Shown: positions 32,394-42,259, numbered from the stretch's first letter. The stretch is 64,000 bases of DNA from Beijerinckia sp. 28-YEA-48 (GCF_900104955.1 NZ_FNSI01000001.1:2886001-2950000); one strand, 5' to 3'. Translations and numbers: made by a program. The notes: generated by a model not told the origin, from the letters alone.

Positions 32394-33332
32394 CTATGGT
32401 TTGCGCGGATTGTAGGGGTGCTCGGCCTGCATCTTGCGAGCAACGGCTTCCAGATCAGCATCGACCACATCCGGCAGCACGATCTTCAAAGTCACCAGAA
32501 GATCGCCCTGCGGTTTGCCGCCCTGTTCGGGCAAGCCTTTGCCACGCAGGCGCATGGTGCGGCCCGAATTGCTGTTGGGCGGAATTCTAAGTTCCACCGC
32601 ACCGGTCAAGGTCGGCACCTCAACCGTGGCGCCCAGGACGGCTTCATAAATCGTCAGCGGCAGATCGAGACGAAGGTCCCGGCCGTCTATCTTGAACTGC
32701 GCATGCGCCGCGATCTGCACCGTCAACAAAATGTCGCCGGCTTCGCCACCGAACGGCGCAGGACCGCCCTGGCCTTTCAGCCGGATCTGCTGGCCCGACT
32801 CGATGCCCGCCGGGATCGTCACATCGACCATGCGACCGGTGGGCAGTGAGACACGCACCGAACCGCCGCGCACGGCATCGCTCAACGGCACGGTGACGAC
32901 GGCATTGATGTCCTCGCCACGACGTGCCGGGCCGCCACGGCCGCGACGGCCGGAACTGAAAATATCGCTGAACAGATCGGACGGATCGAAGCCCGCACGG
33001 CCGCCAGCGCCACCGAATTCAAATTCGAAATGTTGCGAACCGTCGGGATTGCTCTGGCGACGGCCGGCGCCTGGATTGAATCCGCCGCCAAAACCTTCGA
33101 AGCCACGCGGCTTGCCTTCCGCGTCGATCTCACCGCGATCGAAGCTGGCGCGCTTCTTGTCGTCGCCAACGATCTCATAGGCCTGATTGGCCTCGGCGAA
33201 TTTCTCCTGGGCCTTCGGGTCGGATTTGTTCTGATCGGGGTGATATTTCTTCGCCAGGCGCCGAAACGCCTTTTTGATCTCGTCCGCCGAGGCGGATTTC
33301 GACACCCCTAAAACCAAATAAGGATCACGCAT
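32394..33332 (-). CDS. CbpA-like DnaJ-domain co-chaperone
   Basis: A 312-residue J-domain protein. The J-domain (residues 1-70) has [35 protein letters not shown] with the HPD triplet that stimulates Hsp70 ATPase. A Gly/Phe-rich linker (about 75-140) and two C-terminal substrate-binding beta domains ([41 protein letters not shown]) follow. The CxxCxGxG zinc finger of true DnaJ is missing, so it belongs to the CbpA type. It is a cytoplasmic partner of DnaK and stands alone, convergent with the lactate permease gene. Confidence 0.9.
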   Translation of the reverse strand: MRDPYLVLGVSKSASADEIKKAFRRLAKKYHPDQNKSDPKAQEKFAEANQAYEIVGDDKKRASFDRGEIDAEGKPRGFEGFGGGFNPGAGRRQSNPDGSQHFEFEFGGAGGRAGFDPSDLFSDIFSSGRRGRGGPARRGEDINAVVTVPLSDAVRGGSVRVSLPTGRMVDVTIPAGIESGQQIRLKGQGGPAPFGGEAGDILLTVQIAAHAQFKIDGRDLRLDLPLTIYEAVLGATVEVPTLTGAVELRIPPNSNSGRTMRLRGKGLPEQGGKPQGDLLVTLKIVLPDVVDADLEAVARKMQAEHPYNPRKP

Positions 33333-33519
33333 TCAACGAGCCCACTTCCGGCTCCGCCCATGATCGGCGCGGCTACCTATGTCTCGGCCATGATTTGGGG
33401 GTGTGACCGACTGATTGCAAGCCAAACTAGCAAGTTGTGGGCCGTTTCGGTCAATTATGGGCGTTTTGTTGCGATGTGGGGCGGTCTGGGCAATGCTGCC
33501 GGCCCTGGAGCCGGAACTG

Positions 33520-36315
33520 ATGGACGATTCTTTTTTTGTTTTCCTCGCCCTCGCCGGCCTGGTCCTCGTGGTCCTCGGTCCCGTCACCTTTTTCCTGACC
33601 TTGGGCGCGCGCGGTCGGGTTAGCGAGCTGGAACAGACGGTTCGCAGGCTCGAGTACCGGCTCCGGCGCGTCGAGGAGGCACCGCCAGAAGGTCGCACCG
33701 CACCGGCGGAAGCGGCCCCCGCAGCGCCCGTCCAACCGATCGAGACATTCGCCCCGGCCGAAAGGGCGTCGGAGCCGATGGAAGCCTTAGCTTCCGAAGC
33801 TGCCGTTCCGCCTGACGCCCCGACGGAAGCGGCCGCCGCCGCGCCGGCCCCCGCCCGCCCGTCGCGCAGCCTCGAAGAAAGTTTCGGCACCCGCTGGACG
33901 GTCTGGGTCGGCGGATTGGCGCTGGCCCTCGGCGCCCTGCTGCTGGTGCGCTATTCGATCGAGGCCGGACTTTTCGGGCCAGCGGCGCGCGTTGCCTTCG
34001 GCCTCATTCTCGCAGCAGCCCTGATCGTCGGCGGCGAAGTGTTGCGCCGGCGCGAGCCGCCCGTAGACACCGTCCCTGTCGCAGCCATGGCCAAGCCGAG
34101 CATTCCGGCCATGCTCACGGCCGCCGGCACGGTGGCTGCCTTCGGTGCGATCTACGCCGCCCACGCGCTTTACGGGTTCATCGGCCCTGCCCCCGCTTTC
34201 ATCGCCCTGGGTGTGGTCGGCGTCGCCTGCATGTTCGCCTCGGCCCTGCATGGGCCGTCGCTCGCTGGCCTCGGCCTCGTCGGCGCCTTCGTCGCACCGC
34301 TGCTGGTCGACAGCGATGCTCCCAATCCCTGGCCGGTGGTGCTTTATCTCGCGGTGCTGACGGCGGTCGCTTATGGCCTGGCGCGGCTGCGCCTCTGGCT
34401 GTGGCTGGCCATCGCCGCAGCCGTCGGCGCTGCGCTTTGGGGGCTCGTCTTCGCCAGCCAGATCGAAGGCGGGGATGCCGGCCAGTTCTTCCCGGCGACG
34501 ATGATCCACATCATCATACAGATGGCGCTCGCCGGCTATTTCCTGGCTTGGGATCCGTCACGCACGACCAGTGAGGAAGACGCTCGCCCCGATCCGATCG
34601 CCATCGCCGCGCCGCTGATCTTCGGCCTGCTGGCGATCGGTGCCCTGCTGGAAGGCAGTCTCGCCGGCCAGTTCGGCAATGGCTGGGTGCTGTTCTCAGC
34701 CCTCGCCATCGCGGCCCTGGCGCTGATCGGCTTCCTCGTCGCGCCTGCCGCGGCGGTATTCGCCGCTGCAGGCGTGCTGGCTCTGGTGACCGCGCGGCTG
34801 TGGCCGGCGACGATCACGCCCGACGCGCGCGGCACCCTGCCGGACTTCGCCGCAGACTTCTTCATCGGGCCGGTGCAGCCAAACCTGTTCATCGGCTTCT
34901 GCACCGTCGCCGCGCTGGCGATGCTGGCGCTGGGCGGCTGGCGCATGCTGATCGCGCGCCGCCTGCCGGTGGTGACGCTCTCGATCTACAGCGCGACAGC
35001 GGCGCTGACGCCACTCGCCGTTCTCATTGTTGCCTGGATGCGCATGGCGCAAGGCGAGCGCAGTTTCGCTTTCGCTGCCAGCGCGGCGGCTCTGGCGCTG
35101 ATCTTTGTCGGCGCCGCGACCAAATTCCGCGACCTTGAAAGCCGAGGCGCTGACGAAACGCCAAACGCCCGCTTCGCCACCGGCGTTTTCGCCTCCGCGG
35201 CTATTGCCGCCCTCGCGCTCGGTTTCACCTTCGCGCTCAATGGTGGTGCGCTCGTCGTAGCGCTCGCGGTGGCCGCACTTGGCGCCGCCTATGTCGGCGT
35301 CAAACTCGAAATCCCGGCGCTGCGCTGGTGCGTCGCCGGCCTCGGTGTGATCATCGCCGCGCGGCTCGCCTGGGAACCGCGCGTCATCGCCCAGCCGGGC
35401 ACGACGCCGATCTTCAACTGGCTACTCTATGGCTATGGCGTGCCGGCACTGGCCTTCGGTTATGCGGCGCGGCTCATGCGTCGTCATGGCGGTGAGGACA
35501 CGCCGGTGCGTGTGGCCCAGGCGCTCACGATCCTGTTCGCCGCCTTCCTCGTCTTCTTCGAGATCCGGCATCTGATCAACGCGGGCGACCCCTTCGCCGC
35601 CGCCGCGCCGACGATCGAACAGGGCCTGCATGCGGTCGCCGCATTCTCCTTCGCCATCGTGCTGACGAAGCTCGACGCGGCGCGCTCATCCATCGTCTTC
35701 CGCATCGCCTCGCTCGGCTTTGGCGTATTGTCCTTCGCCTATGCCATCATCGGTCTCGGCGGCTTCGGCAATCCGTATTTCTCGTGGCAGCCGGTAGAGG
35801 GCGGCACGATCTTCAACGCCTTGCTGATCGCTTATCTGTTGCCGGCGATCCTCGCCTTTGTGCTATCGCTCGTCGCCAACGGCGTGCGCCCGGCCTGGTA
35901 TGTGACCATGGCGCGCGTCGTCGCCATCCTGCTCGTCTTTGGCTATCTGACGCTGGAAACCCGACGGCTGTTCCAGGGGCCTTATCTCGGCTTGCTGCGT
36001 CACACCAGCGGCGCCGAATTCTATGCCTATTCGGCGGTCTGGCTCGCCTTCGGCGTCGTTCTGCTCGCCTGGGGCCTGCTGCGGGGATCGCGCGAGGCGC
36101 GCCTGGCCTCGGCAGTGTTCGTCGCCATCAGCGTGCTGAAAGTGTTCCTCTTCGATCTCGCTGGCCTTGAGGGCATTCTGCGGGCGCTGAGCTTCATCGG
36201 CCTGGGCGCCGTGCTGATCGGCATCGGCCTCGTTTACCAGAAACTGGTGTTCGTGCGGCCGGCATCGACCCCAGAAAATGCGCCGACGGATCGCCCGCCC
36301 GGCGCCGCGCCGTGA
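33520..36315 (+). CDS. Large DUF2339 multi-pass membrane protein
   Basis: A 931-residue protein made almost entirely of membrane helices. The first helix (FFVFLALAGLVLVVLGPVTFFL) is followed by a coiled-coil-like segment (RVSELEQTVRRLEYRLRRVEEA), then an Ala/Pro/Glu-rich linker to about residue 120. From SLEESFGTRWTVWVGGLALALGALLLVRYSIE onwards, the DUF2339 core has more than twenty hydrophobic segments. Function of the family is unknown. The ATG at 33520 follows GGAG by nine bases; upstream in-frame ATG codons lack support. Its 3' neighbour xseB starts 44 bases downstream. Confidence 0.83.
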   Translation: MDDSFFVFLALAGLVLVVLGPVTFFLTLGARGRVSELEQTVRRLEYRLRRVEEAPPEGRTAPAEAAPAAPVQPIETFAPAERASEPMEALASEAAVPPDAPTEAAAAAPAPARPSRSLEESFGTRWTVWVGGLALALGALLLVRYSIEAGLFGPAARVAFGLILAAALIVGGEVLRRREPPVDTVPVAAMAKPSIPAMLTAAGTVAAFGAIYAAHALYGFIGPAPAFIALGVVGVACMFASALHGPSLAGLGLVGAFVAPLLVDSDAPNPWPVVLYLAVLTAVAYGLARLRLWLWLAIAAAVGAALWGLVFASQIEGGDAGQFFPATMIHIIIQMALAGYFLAWDPSRTTSEEDARPDPIAIAAPLIFGLLAIGALLEGSLAGQFGNGWVLFSALAIAALALIGFLVAPAAAVFAAAGVLALVTARLWPATITPDARGTLPDFAADFFIGPVQPNLFIGFCTVAALAMLALGGWRMLIARRLPVVTLSIYSATAALTPLAVLIVAWMRMAQGERSFAFAASAAALALIFVGAATKFRDLESRGADETPNARFATGVFASAAIAALALGFTFALNGGALVVALAVAALGAAYVGVKLEIPALRWCVAGLGVIIAARLAWEPRVIAQPGTTPIFNWLLYGYGVPALAFGYAARLMRRHGGEDTPVRVAQALTILFAAFLVFFEIRHLINAGDPFAAAAPTIEQGLHAVAAFSFAIVLTKLDAARSSIVFRIASLGFGVLSFAYAIIGLGGFGNPYFSWQPVEGGTIFNALLIAYLLPAILAFVLSLVANGVRPAWYVTMARVVAILLVFGYLTLETRRLFQGPYLGLLRHTSGAEFYAYSAVWLAFGVVLLAWGLLRGSREARLASAVFVAISVLKVFLFDLAGLEGILRALSFIGLGAVLIGIGLVYQKLVFVRPASTPENAPTDRPPGAAP

Positions 36316-36359
36316 TAGACTGGCGGAAATGACGAATCTTGACAGACAAAGGTAAAGAC

Positions 36360-36611
36360 GTGGCTGAATCCCAGAACGATATCGCGAAACTTCCGTTCGA
36401 AGAGGCGTTGAAGGAACTCGAATCCATCGTATCGCAACTCGAAAGCGGACAGGTCTCGCTCGACAAATCGATCGAGCTTTACGAACGTGGCGAAAAGCTC
36501 AAAGCCCATTGCGAAACGCTGCTTAAGAATGCCGAAGCCCGGATCGAGAAAATTTCGCTGGGCAATGACGGCAAGCCCAAGGGCTCCGAGCCGCTCGACG
36601 TCGAGAAGTAG
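36360..36611 (+). CDS. xseB: Exodeoxyribonuclease VII small subunit
   Basis: Small helical subunit of exonuclease VII, which with XseA degrades single-stranded DNA in both directions. The whole protein is the XseB domain: [59 protein letters not shown]. The GTG at 36360 follows AAAGGTAA and gives the usual short N-terminus (83 residues); a TTG at 36339 would add seven residues. No xseA or dxs neighbour is present, unlike many genomes where xseB precedes ispA/dxs. Confidence 0.93.
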   Translation: MAESQNDIAKLPFEEALKELESIVSQLESGQVSLDKSIELYERGEKLKAHCETLLKNAEARIEKISLGNDGKPKGSEPLDVEK

Positions 36612-36630
36612 CTTCGGACATCCACGCAAA

Positions 36631-36852
36631 TCAGGCGGGCGTCTTGCGCTCGCCTGTCGTCAATGTGGTTTTGGCGAGTTCAATCGCCTGCGCCAGCACC
36701 TCGCTGTCGCCGATGTGATTGGCGAGAATCAGGATCAAAGCCGAGTTCAGCTCCGCGCTCTCCGCATCGCCTAAGCTGCGGTGGGCGTCGATGAGCAGGC
36801 GATAGGCGCTGTCGGGATCGGGGAAGCGGCTGTCGATTCGCAGATCGGTCAT
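36631..36852 (-). CDS. DUF2783 small protein
   Basis: A 73-residue helical protein of the DUF2783 type (LRIDSRFPDPDSAYRLLIDAHRSLG, ELNSALILILANHIGD). Function is unknown; such small proteins occur beside FAD-dependent aromatic monooxygenases and may be a partner or stabiliser. The ATG at 36852 follows GAGGGATC; an ATG at 36873 overlapping the monooxygenase stop is the alternative. It is third in the hmgA operon. Confidence 0.72.
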   Translation of the reverse strand: MTDLRIDSRFPDPDSAYRLLIDAHRSLGDAESAELNSALILILANHIGDSEVLAQAIELAKTTLTTGERKTPA

Positions 36853-36869
36853 GATCCCTCGGTCTTGCT

Positions 36870-38468
36870 TCAATGGCCGCGCAGGCGGCGGCGTGCCGCC
36901 GCGATCAAAGCCGCATCGGTTTTGCGCCAGCGGGCGGTAAGATGCTGATCGGGCCGGAAGAGGAAAACCGCGTCATCACCGGCATCGAGCCGTTGCCGCA
37001 GCAGGCCGCGCCGATCGTGAAAATCCTGGCCTTCGCGCAGAACGCGACAATCAGCCTGCAGCCTGGTCCCGAAAGCCACGAGCGTCTCAGCGCCGCCGAG
37101 AAGATCGAGAAACCAGATCGGCTTGCCATCCGCATCTTCCACCGGCGCGTCGGGCGCCGGGGCGCCGAGCTGCGCGACACCGTTCCAGCGATCGATATCG
37201 GGGGTCGAGAGCGACGTATCGTGCACGGTGGCGATCGATAGCCGCCCGGAATTGATCAAGCGTTGCGCAAACGGCGCACTGCGCGCCAATGCCAGGGTGG
37301 CGTCGCGGAAGCGCACCTCCTGCGGGCTGCGCGGCGCGATGAAATCGGTCGAGCGTGTCGAATGGCGAATGTTCTCCTGGGCCGCTTGCGAGCGCTCCGC
37401 GTGATAGCTGTCGATCAGAGTTTCCGGCGCTTCGCCGTTGAGCACCAGGGTCAATTTCCAGGCGAGGTTCTCCGCGTCCTGAATACCGGAATTGGCGCCG
37501 CGCGCGCCGAAGGGCGACACCTGATGAGCGCTGTCGCCAGCAAAGACCACGCGCCCATGGACGAAGCGATCGATGCGCCGACACTGGAAGGAATAGAGCG
37601 ACACCCATTCCAGCTCGAAACGATCATGGCCCAGCATCTGCTTGAGGCGCGGCACAACTTTCTCCGGCCGCTGCTCGTCGGCTGGATCGGCATCGGGCCC
37701 GAGCTGCAGATCGATGCGCCAAATATCGTCAGGCTGCTTGTGCAGCAGCGCCGAATGTCCCCCGTGAAACGGCGGCTCGAACCAGAACCAACGTTCCGGC
37801 GGAAAGTCGCCCGTCATTTTCACGTCGGCGATGAGGAAACGATCCTCGAAACTCTCACCGCGCCATTCAAGCCCCAGGAGACCGCGCAGAGTTGAGCGCG
37901 GTCCATCGGCCGCGATCACCCAGGCGCCGGATAGGCGATAGTCGCCCTCCGGCGTCCTCACCTGCACCGTGGCGCCATCATTGCCCTGCTCGATGCCAAT
38001 AACCTTGTTGCGCCAGCGCAAATCGACGCCCAGCGCCAAGGCCCGCTCGACCAGGAAATGTTCGAGATAATATTGCTGCAGGTTGATGAAGGCTGGCATG
38101 GCATGGCCATCTTCCGGCAACAGATCGAACTGCCAGACCAGCGCATCCTTGAAGAAGACCTTGCCAACCTTCCAGACGACGCCTTTGTCGAGACAGGGTT
38201 GCGCCACGCCCAGACGCCCCAGCACTTCCAAGGTGCGCTTGGAATAGCAGATGCCGCGCGACCCCTCGCCGATGCGATCGGCATCATCGAGCAGCACCAC
38301 TTTGATGCCACGCAAAGTGAGATCGATGGCGGCGGCGAGGCCGACCGGCCCCGCGCCGACAATCACCACCGGATAGTGCCGTGGTTCAGCCGCGTCCTGA
38401 TCAGGCGAGCGGCGATAGCCAAACTGATAGCGCGCGCGATGGTCGGGAGTGGAATGCGTTGGCGCCAT
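36870..38468 (-). CDS. FAD-dependent aromatic monooxygenase (MhpA/UbiH type)
   Basis: Group A flavoprotein monooxygenase of 532 residues. Motifs are VVIVGAGPVGLAAAIDLTLRG for FAD, GSRGICYSKRTLEVLGRLG, the DG motif VIAADGPRSTLRGLLG and the GD motif VVFAGDSAHQVSPFGARGANSGIQDAENLAWKL. The C-terminal thioredoxin-like extension is that of the MhpA/phenol hydroxylase subgroup. Substrate is unproven. Downstream of hmgA, a hydroxyphenylacetate or a related phenol giving homogentisate or gentisate is the obvious candidate. The ATG at 38468 has GGGAGAGG upstream and lies 19 bases after the hmgA stop. Confidence 0.85.
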   Translation of the reverse strand: MAPTHSTPDHRARYQFGYRRSPDQDAAEPRHYPVVIVGAGPVGLAAAIDLTLRGIKVVLLDDADRIGEGSRGICYSKRTLEVLGRLGVAQPCLDKGVVWKVGKVFFKDALVWQFDLLPEDGHAMPAFINLQQYYLEHFLVERALALGVDLRWRNKVIGIEQGNDGATVQVRTPEGDYRLSGAWVIAADGPRSTLRGLLGLEWRGESFEDRFLIADVKMTGDFPPERWFWFEPPFHGGHSALLHKQPDDIWRIDLQLGPDADPADEQRPEKVVPRLKQMLGHDRFELEWVSLYSFQCRRIDRFVHGRVVFAGDSAHQVSPFGARGANSGIQDAENLAWKLTLVLNGEAPETLIDSYHAERSQAAQENIRHSTRSTDFIAPRSPQEVRFRDATLALARSAPFAQRLINSGRLSIATVHDTSLSTPDIDRWNGVAQLGAPAPDAPVEDADGKPIWFLDLLGGAETLVAFGTRLQADCRVLREGQDFHDRRGLLRQRLDAGDDAVFLFRPDQHLTARWRKTDAALIAAARRRLRGH

Positions 38469-38487
38469 CCTCTCCCTCCCCTTCACA

Positions 38488-39801
38488 TCATTTCGGATCG
38501 CGTCGCGACGGATCGAAATGTTTCTTCAATCCGTTCCAGCAGTCAATATAGGTTTTATCAAGCGTGGAGAGTTCGGAGGCGAATTTCGTCAGGCGCTGCG
38601 GATAACGCGTCTCGAACATGAAGGCCATGGTGCCGGTGAGCTTCACCGGCTTCAACTCCACTGTGGTCGCGTGTTCGAAGGCAGTGTCGTCAGGCCCATG
38701 CGGCAGCATGCAATTGTGCAGGCTGATGCCACCCGGCACGAAGCCTTCCGGCTTGGCGTCATAGACGCCATAGATCAGGCCCATGAACTCGGACATGATG
38801 TTGCGATGATACCATGGTGGCCGGAAGGTGTTTTCCATCACCAGCCAGCGCTCGGGGAAGATGACGAAATCGATATTGGCAGTGCCGGCGCTTTCAGACG
38901 GCGACGTCAAAACCGTGAAGATCGACGGATCCGGGTGGTCGAACGAGGTCGAGCCGATGGTGGCGAAACGGCGTAGATCGTATTTATAGGGCGCGTAATT
39001 GCCATGCCAGGCGACGATGTCGAGCGGCGATTGGCCGATCTGCGTGCGATAGAGCTCGCCACCCCATTTCAGATAGAGCGTCGCCTCTTCCTCGCGGTCC
39101 TCGTAAGCGGCGACCGGCGTGAGGAAATCGCGCGCATTGGCCAGGCAGTTGGCGCCGATGGGGCCACGTGGCGGCAAAGTGAAGGCGCCGCCATAGTTTT
39201 CGCAGATATAGGCGCGGGCCGGGCCATTGATCAGCTCGACGCGGAAGATGATGCCGCGCGGGATGATGCAGATTTCGCCCGGCTCGATGTCGATCACACC
39301 GAATTCGGTGGCGAAGCGCAGGGACTTTTCCTGCGCGACAAAAAGCATTTCGCCATCGGCATTGAAGAAATATTCGCGCTCCATCGACTTCGTCACCAAA
39401 GCCAGATGGGCCGCCATGCCAGCGCGCGTGTCGCTGTCGCCCGCCGTCGTCATCGTGCGCAGCCCCTCGATGAAGGTAAGCGGCGTCTCGGGCAATGGCA
39501 CCGGCCCCCAACGCAATTGCCCAACGGGCAATGTGCTTTCCTCGCGCGCTGCTGGGGCCGAGCGCAGAAGCCCTTTGTCGATCTGCTCAAAGCGGCCGGA
39601 ATGTTTGACGCTCGGGCGAATGCGATAGGCCCAAGAACGCTGGTTCTCGCCATGCGGCGCCGTGAAGGCGGTGCCGGAGAGCTGTTCAGCATAAAGACCA
39701 TAGGGGCATTTCTGCGGCGAGTTGCGGCCGACAGGCAGCGCGCCGGGCAAAGCCTCGGTCTCGAATGAATTGCCGAAGCCGGACATATAGCGGAGGCTCA
39801 T
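38488..39801 (-). CDS. hmgA: Homogentisate 1,2-dioxygenase
   Basis: Non-heme Fe(II) ring-cleaving enzyme converting homogentisate to maleylacetoacetate, 437 residues, normal length. Iron-ligand segments are conserved: [16 protein letters not shown] with His and Glu, and [11 protein letters not shown] with His. The N-terminal [19 protein letters not shown] is diagnostic. Maleylacetoacetate isomerase and fumarylacetoacetase are not in this cluster, so the lower pathway must be elsewhere (a GST at 13178 is one possible isomerase). It is the first gene of a three-gene operon and divergent from a MarR gene, with palindromes between. Confidence 0.96.
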   Translation of the reverse strand: MSLRYMSGFGNSFETEALPGALPVGRNSPQKCPYGLYAEQLSGTAFTAPHGENQRSWAYRIRPSVKHSGRFEQIDKGLLRSAPAAREESTLPVGQLRWGPVPLPETPLTFIEGLRTMTTAGDSDTRAGMAAHLALVTKSMEREYFFNADGEMLFVAQEKSLRFATEFGVIDIEPGEICIIPRGIIFRVELINGPARAYICENYGGAFTLPPRGPIGANCLANARDFLTPVAAYEDREEEATLYLKWGGELYRTQIGQSPLDIVAWHGNYAPYKYDLRRFATIGSTSFDHPDPSIFTVLTSPSESAGTANIDFVIFPERWLVMENTFRPPWYHRNIMSEFMGLIYGVYDAKPEGFVPGGISLHNCMLPHGPDDTAFEHATTVELKPVKLTGTMAFMFETRYPQRLTKFASELSTLDKTYIDCWNGLKKHFDPSRRDPK

Positions 39802-39845
39802 GGTCCTCTCCCTTTAGTTTCCAGGTTACTTGAATTTCCGGGTTG

Positions 39846-39897
39846 CTTGAGTTTTCAAGTTGCCAAAATCAGTTGCATATGAAACTAATTTCGTCAA
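39846..39897. promoter_or_regulatory. hmgA-marR divergent control region
   Basis: A 16-bp near-perfect palindrome AGTTGCATATGAAACT (39871-39886; one mismatched pair) lies midway between the two divergent starts. Just downstream on the minus strand is a second palindrome, CTTGA-GTTT-TCAAG (39846-39859). A minus-strand TTGACG (39897-39892) is a plausible hmgA -35, placing the main palindrome in the spacer. These fit MarR-type operators controlling both directions. Confidence 0.6.
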
Positions 39898-39909
39898 CAG
39901 GGTTATGCC

Positions 39910-40392
39910 ATGGCCACGCGTCGTCTCATTTTGTCGGAATTCCTGCCCTACCGGCTGAGCATCACCATGCAGGCCGTGTCGGAGGGCCTGGCCACCCGCT
40001 ATTCCCACGAATTCGGCATTACCGTGCCGGAATGGCGAGTGATTTCAGCACTCGGTGAGCATCAGGAGATGACCGCGCGCGACATCGCCCTGCATGCGCG
40101 CATGAACAAGACCATGGTGTCGCGGGCGGTGGCGACGTTGTTGCAGCGCAATGTCATCAGCCGCCGCGAAAACAGCGGCGATCGGCGCGAGGCCTTTCTG
40201 AAACTGGCCCGGCGAGGCCATGACATTTACGCGGCCATCGTGCCCATGGCGCTCGACTATGAACGCAAGCTTTTGCGCGACCTGCCGAAAGCAGACATCG
40301 CCTTGCTTGACAAGACTTTGACGCTGCTGCTGCATCGGGCGGACGAAGAGGCGCGCGCCATCAACTGCGAGATCGACGGAGACACGGAATGA
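39910..40392 (+). CDS. MarR-family regulator of the homogentisate cluster
   Basis: A 160-residue MarR protein. The N-terminal dimer helix RRLILSEFLPYRLSITMQAVS, the DNA-binding core VPEWRVISALGEHQEMTARDIALHARMNKTMVSRAVATLLQ and the wing RRENSGDRREAFLKLARRG are all clear. It starts about 110 bases from hmgA on the other strand, and overlaps the downstream MBL-fold gene by four bases. By context it should sense homogentisate or a precursor and repress the divergent operon; ligand is inferred. Confidence 0.87.
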   Translation: MATRRLILSEFLPYRLSITMQAVSEGLATRYSHEFGITVPEWRVISALGEHQEMTARDIALHARMNKTMVSRAVATLLQRNVISRRENSGDRREAFLKLARRGHDIYAAIVPMALDYERKLLRDLPKADIALLDKTLTLLLHRADEEARAINCEIDGDTE

Positions 40393-41342
40393 GCGGCAAG
40401 GCATTCGCTTCCACCGGCGACATGGCGGCAAAAAACGTCACCTTCGGTGAGATCGGCCCTGGTCTCTACGCCTACACCGCCGAAGGCGATCCCAACTCGG
40501 GCATCATCGTCGGCGACGACTGCTGCATGGTGATCGATGCACAGGCGACACCGGGCATGGCGCATCAGGTGATCGAACGGGTGCGGCAGGTCACCGATAA
40601 GCCGATCCGCTATGTGGTGCTGTCACATTATCACGCCGTGCGTGTGCTTGGCGCATCGGCCTATAGCGGCGCCTCGATCGTCGCCTCGGATGAAACGCGC
40701 CGGCTGATCGTCGAACGCGGACAGCAGGATTGGGATTCCGAATACGGCCGCTTTCCCCGACTGTTCCAGGATGCGCAAAGCATTCCCGGCCTGACCTGGC
40801 CCAGCTTCACGTTCGAAAACAACATGTCGGTATGGCTCGGCAAGCGCGAGGTGCGCCTGATGCATCTGGGCGCCGGGCATACGTCAGGTGATATCGTCGC
40901 CTGGGTGCCGGACGCCCAAGCCATATTTTCTGGCGATCTCGTCGAATATCATTCGGCTTGCTACTGTGGCGATGCGCATCTGCGGGCATGGCCGCAGACA
41001 TTAAACAATATCGCGGGCTTCGCGCCGGAAGCGATCGTACCCGGCCGGGGTGACGCCCTGAAAGGGCGTGGCACGGTGCGGGAGGCATTGGCGATGACGC
41101 GCGATTTCGTCAATGCGCTCTATGGCGCGGCTGAACTCTCGGTGGCCAGGGGCCGCAGTTTGAAAGAAACCATGGCGGCGACGCGCGCGACGATGGACCA
41201 ACGCTTTGGTTCGTTCGCCATCTATGAACATTGCTTGCCCTTCAATGTGGCGCGCGCTTTCGACGAAGCCTCAGGGATAGATGATCCGGTGATCTGGACG
41301 GCGGAGCGCGATCGCGAAATGTGGGCGGCGCTACAGGGTTAG
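40389..41342 (+). CDS. MBL-fold hydrolase-like protein with altered metal motif
   Basis: A 317-residue metallo-beta-lactamase-fold protein. The first metal motif, normally HxHxDH, reads His80-Tyr-His82-Ala-Val84-Arg85, so the Asp and His of the second zinc site are missing. The later ligands LGAGHTSGD (His) and IFSGDLVEYH (Asp) are kept. It therefore probably binds one metal, or a different one, and may not hydrolyse in the usual way. It overlaps the MarR stop by four bases and is divergent from hmgA, so a role in the homogentisate pathway is likely. Its stop overlaps that of the convergent acetyltransferase gene. Confidence 0.78.
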   Translation: MSGKAFASTGDMAAKNVTFGEIGPGLYAYTAEGDPNSGIIVGDDCCMVIDAQATPGMAHQVIERVRQVTDKPIRYVVLSHYHAVRVLGASAYSGASIVASDETRRLIVERGQQDWDSEYGRFPRLFQDAQSIPGLTWPSFTFENNMSVWLGKREVRLMHLGAGHTSGDIVAWVPDAQAIFSGDLVEYHSACYCGDAHLRAWPQTLNNIAGFAPEAIVPGRGDALKGRGTVREALAMTRDFVNALYGAAELSVARGRSLKETMAATRATMDQRFGSFAIYEHCLPFNVARAFDEASGIDDPVIWTAERDREMWAALQG

Positions 41343-41935
41343 CTTGTCGCCGCCCGATCTGGAGTGCTGGATTGATCGCATCGGCTCAGGAGGGGCAAAT
41401 CGCGCCATCCATAAGCAACCTCGATCAGAACAGCTTCACCGCGCTTGTCCTCTTTCTGGCCGACCACCTGCCCACCGAGCTGCTCATAGAAGCTGCGGGC
41501 TTGGCCGTTTTCACGCAGCACCCACAGGCTCGCGGCTTCGTGTCCGTGCCCGATCAGGCCGCGCGCCATCGCCGCCATCAAGATTAAACCGAGGCCCTGT
41601 TTCTGCGCTTGGCGCAGCAGGTAGATGGCGCCAATCTCGCCGGTAAATCCTATTCTTTTTAACTCGGCCGCGTGCTGATCACTATAGGAGCCGAAGCCAA
41701 CCACTTTTCCGCCACACTCGGCAAGGAGAGCGATGGTTCTGTTGTAGGCATCCGGGTTGCCGAGCATGTCGTGCCAGCGCTGCGTACGATCCTGCACCGA
41801 GAGCCGATCGATGATCGCCTCCGGTATCAGACCAGGATAGGTCTCGCGCCAGCAGGCGACGTGCACATTTGCAAGCGTCGGAGCATCGGCGACAGTGGCT
41901 TCTCTGATCGTGCAGGAAAATGGAGCGTCCGACAT
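41339..41935 (-). CDS. GNAT-family N-acetyltransferase
   Basis: A 198-residue GNAT enzyme. CTIREATVADAPTLANVHVACWRETYPGLIP is the usual start of RimI-like members, AECGGKVVGFGSYSD the central strand, and GEIGAIYLLRQAQKQGLGLILMAAMARGL the acetyl-CoA loop (Q-x-x-G-x-G/A type, slightly diverged). LWVLRENGQARSFYEQLGG follows. Substrate is unknown. GGGAG lies nine bases before the chosen ATG; an ATG two codons earlier is also possible. It converges tail-to-tail with the MBL-fold gene, sharing stop-codon bases. Confidence 0.85.
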   Translation of the reverse strand: MSDAPFSCTIREATVADAPTLANVHVACWRETYPGLIPEAIIDRLSVQDRTQRWHDMLGNPDAYNRTIALLAECGGKVVGFGSYSDQHAAELKRIGFTGEIGAIYLLRQAQKQGLGLILMAAMARGLIGHGHEAASLWVLRENGQARSFYEQLGGQVVGQKEDKRGEAVLIEVAYGWRDLPLLSRCDQSSTPDRAATS

Positions 41936-42259
41936 GTTCATCATCTCCCTGCGCTTCCTTCGCTGTTTGCTGGACCGATTAAATCTATCGTGAACCAGCA
42001 CATCTTGCGAACACAGAACCTCTCAGAAATGTAATCGAATCCGCGATTGACTATTCGTGTGTCAGGATCAAATCATCAACCAAGAACGACAACTCGCAAG
42101 AACAGCCCCCCATTCACCACACAGGTCGTTCAGCTAGGGATTTCGAGACGCTCGTCCAGAAGGCCTTCCCGCTTGCGCCCCGCATCGCTCTTGGGTCTTT
42201 GAATCCATCGTCGCCGTGTTCGAGATCCTGATTAAAGGTTCTGGAAAAGGGAGGGAGCG
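41936..42259. other. Intergenic gap before the MFS transporter
   Basis: No gene is supported. It lies between divergent starts (GNAT on minus, MFS on plus). A TTGACT at about 42047 is the best -35 candidate, but no convincing -10 follows at normal spacing. No strong palindrome was seen. Confidence 0.4.
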
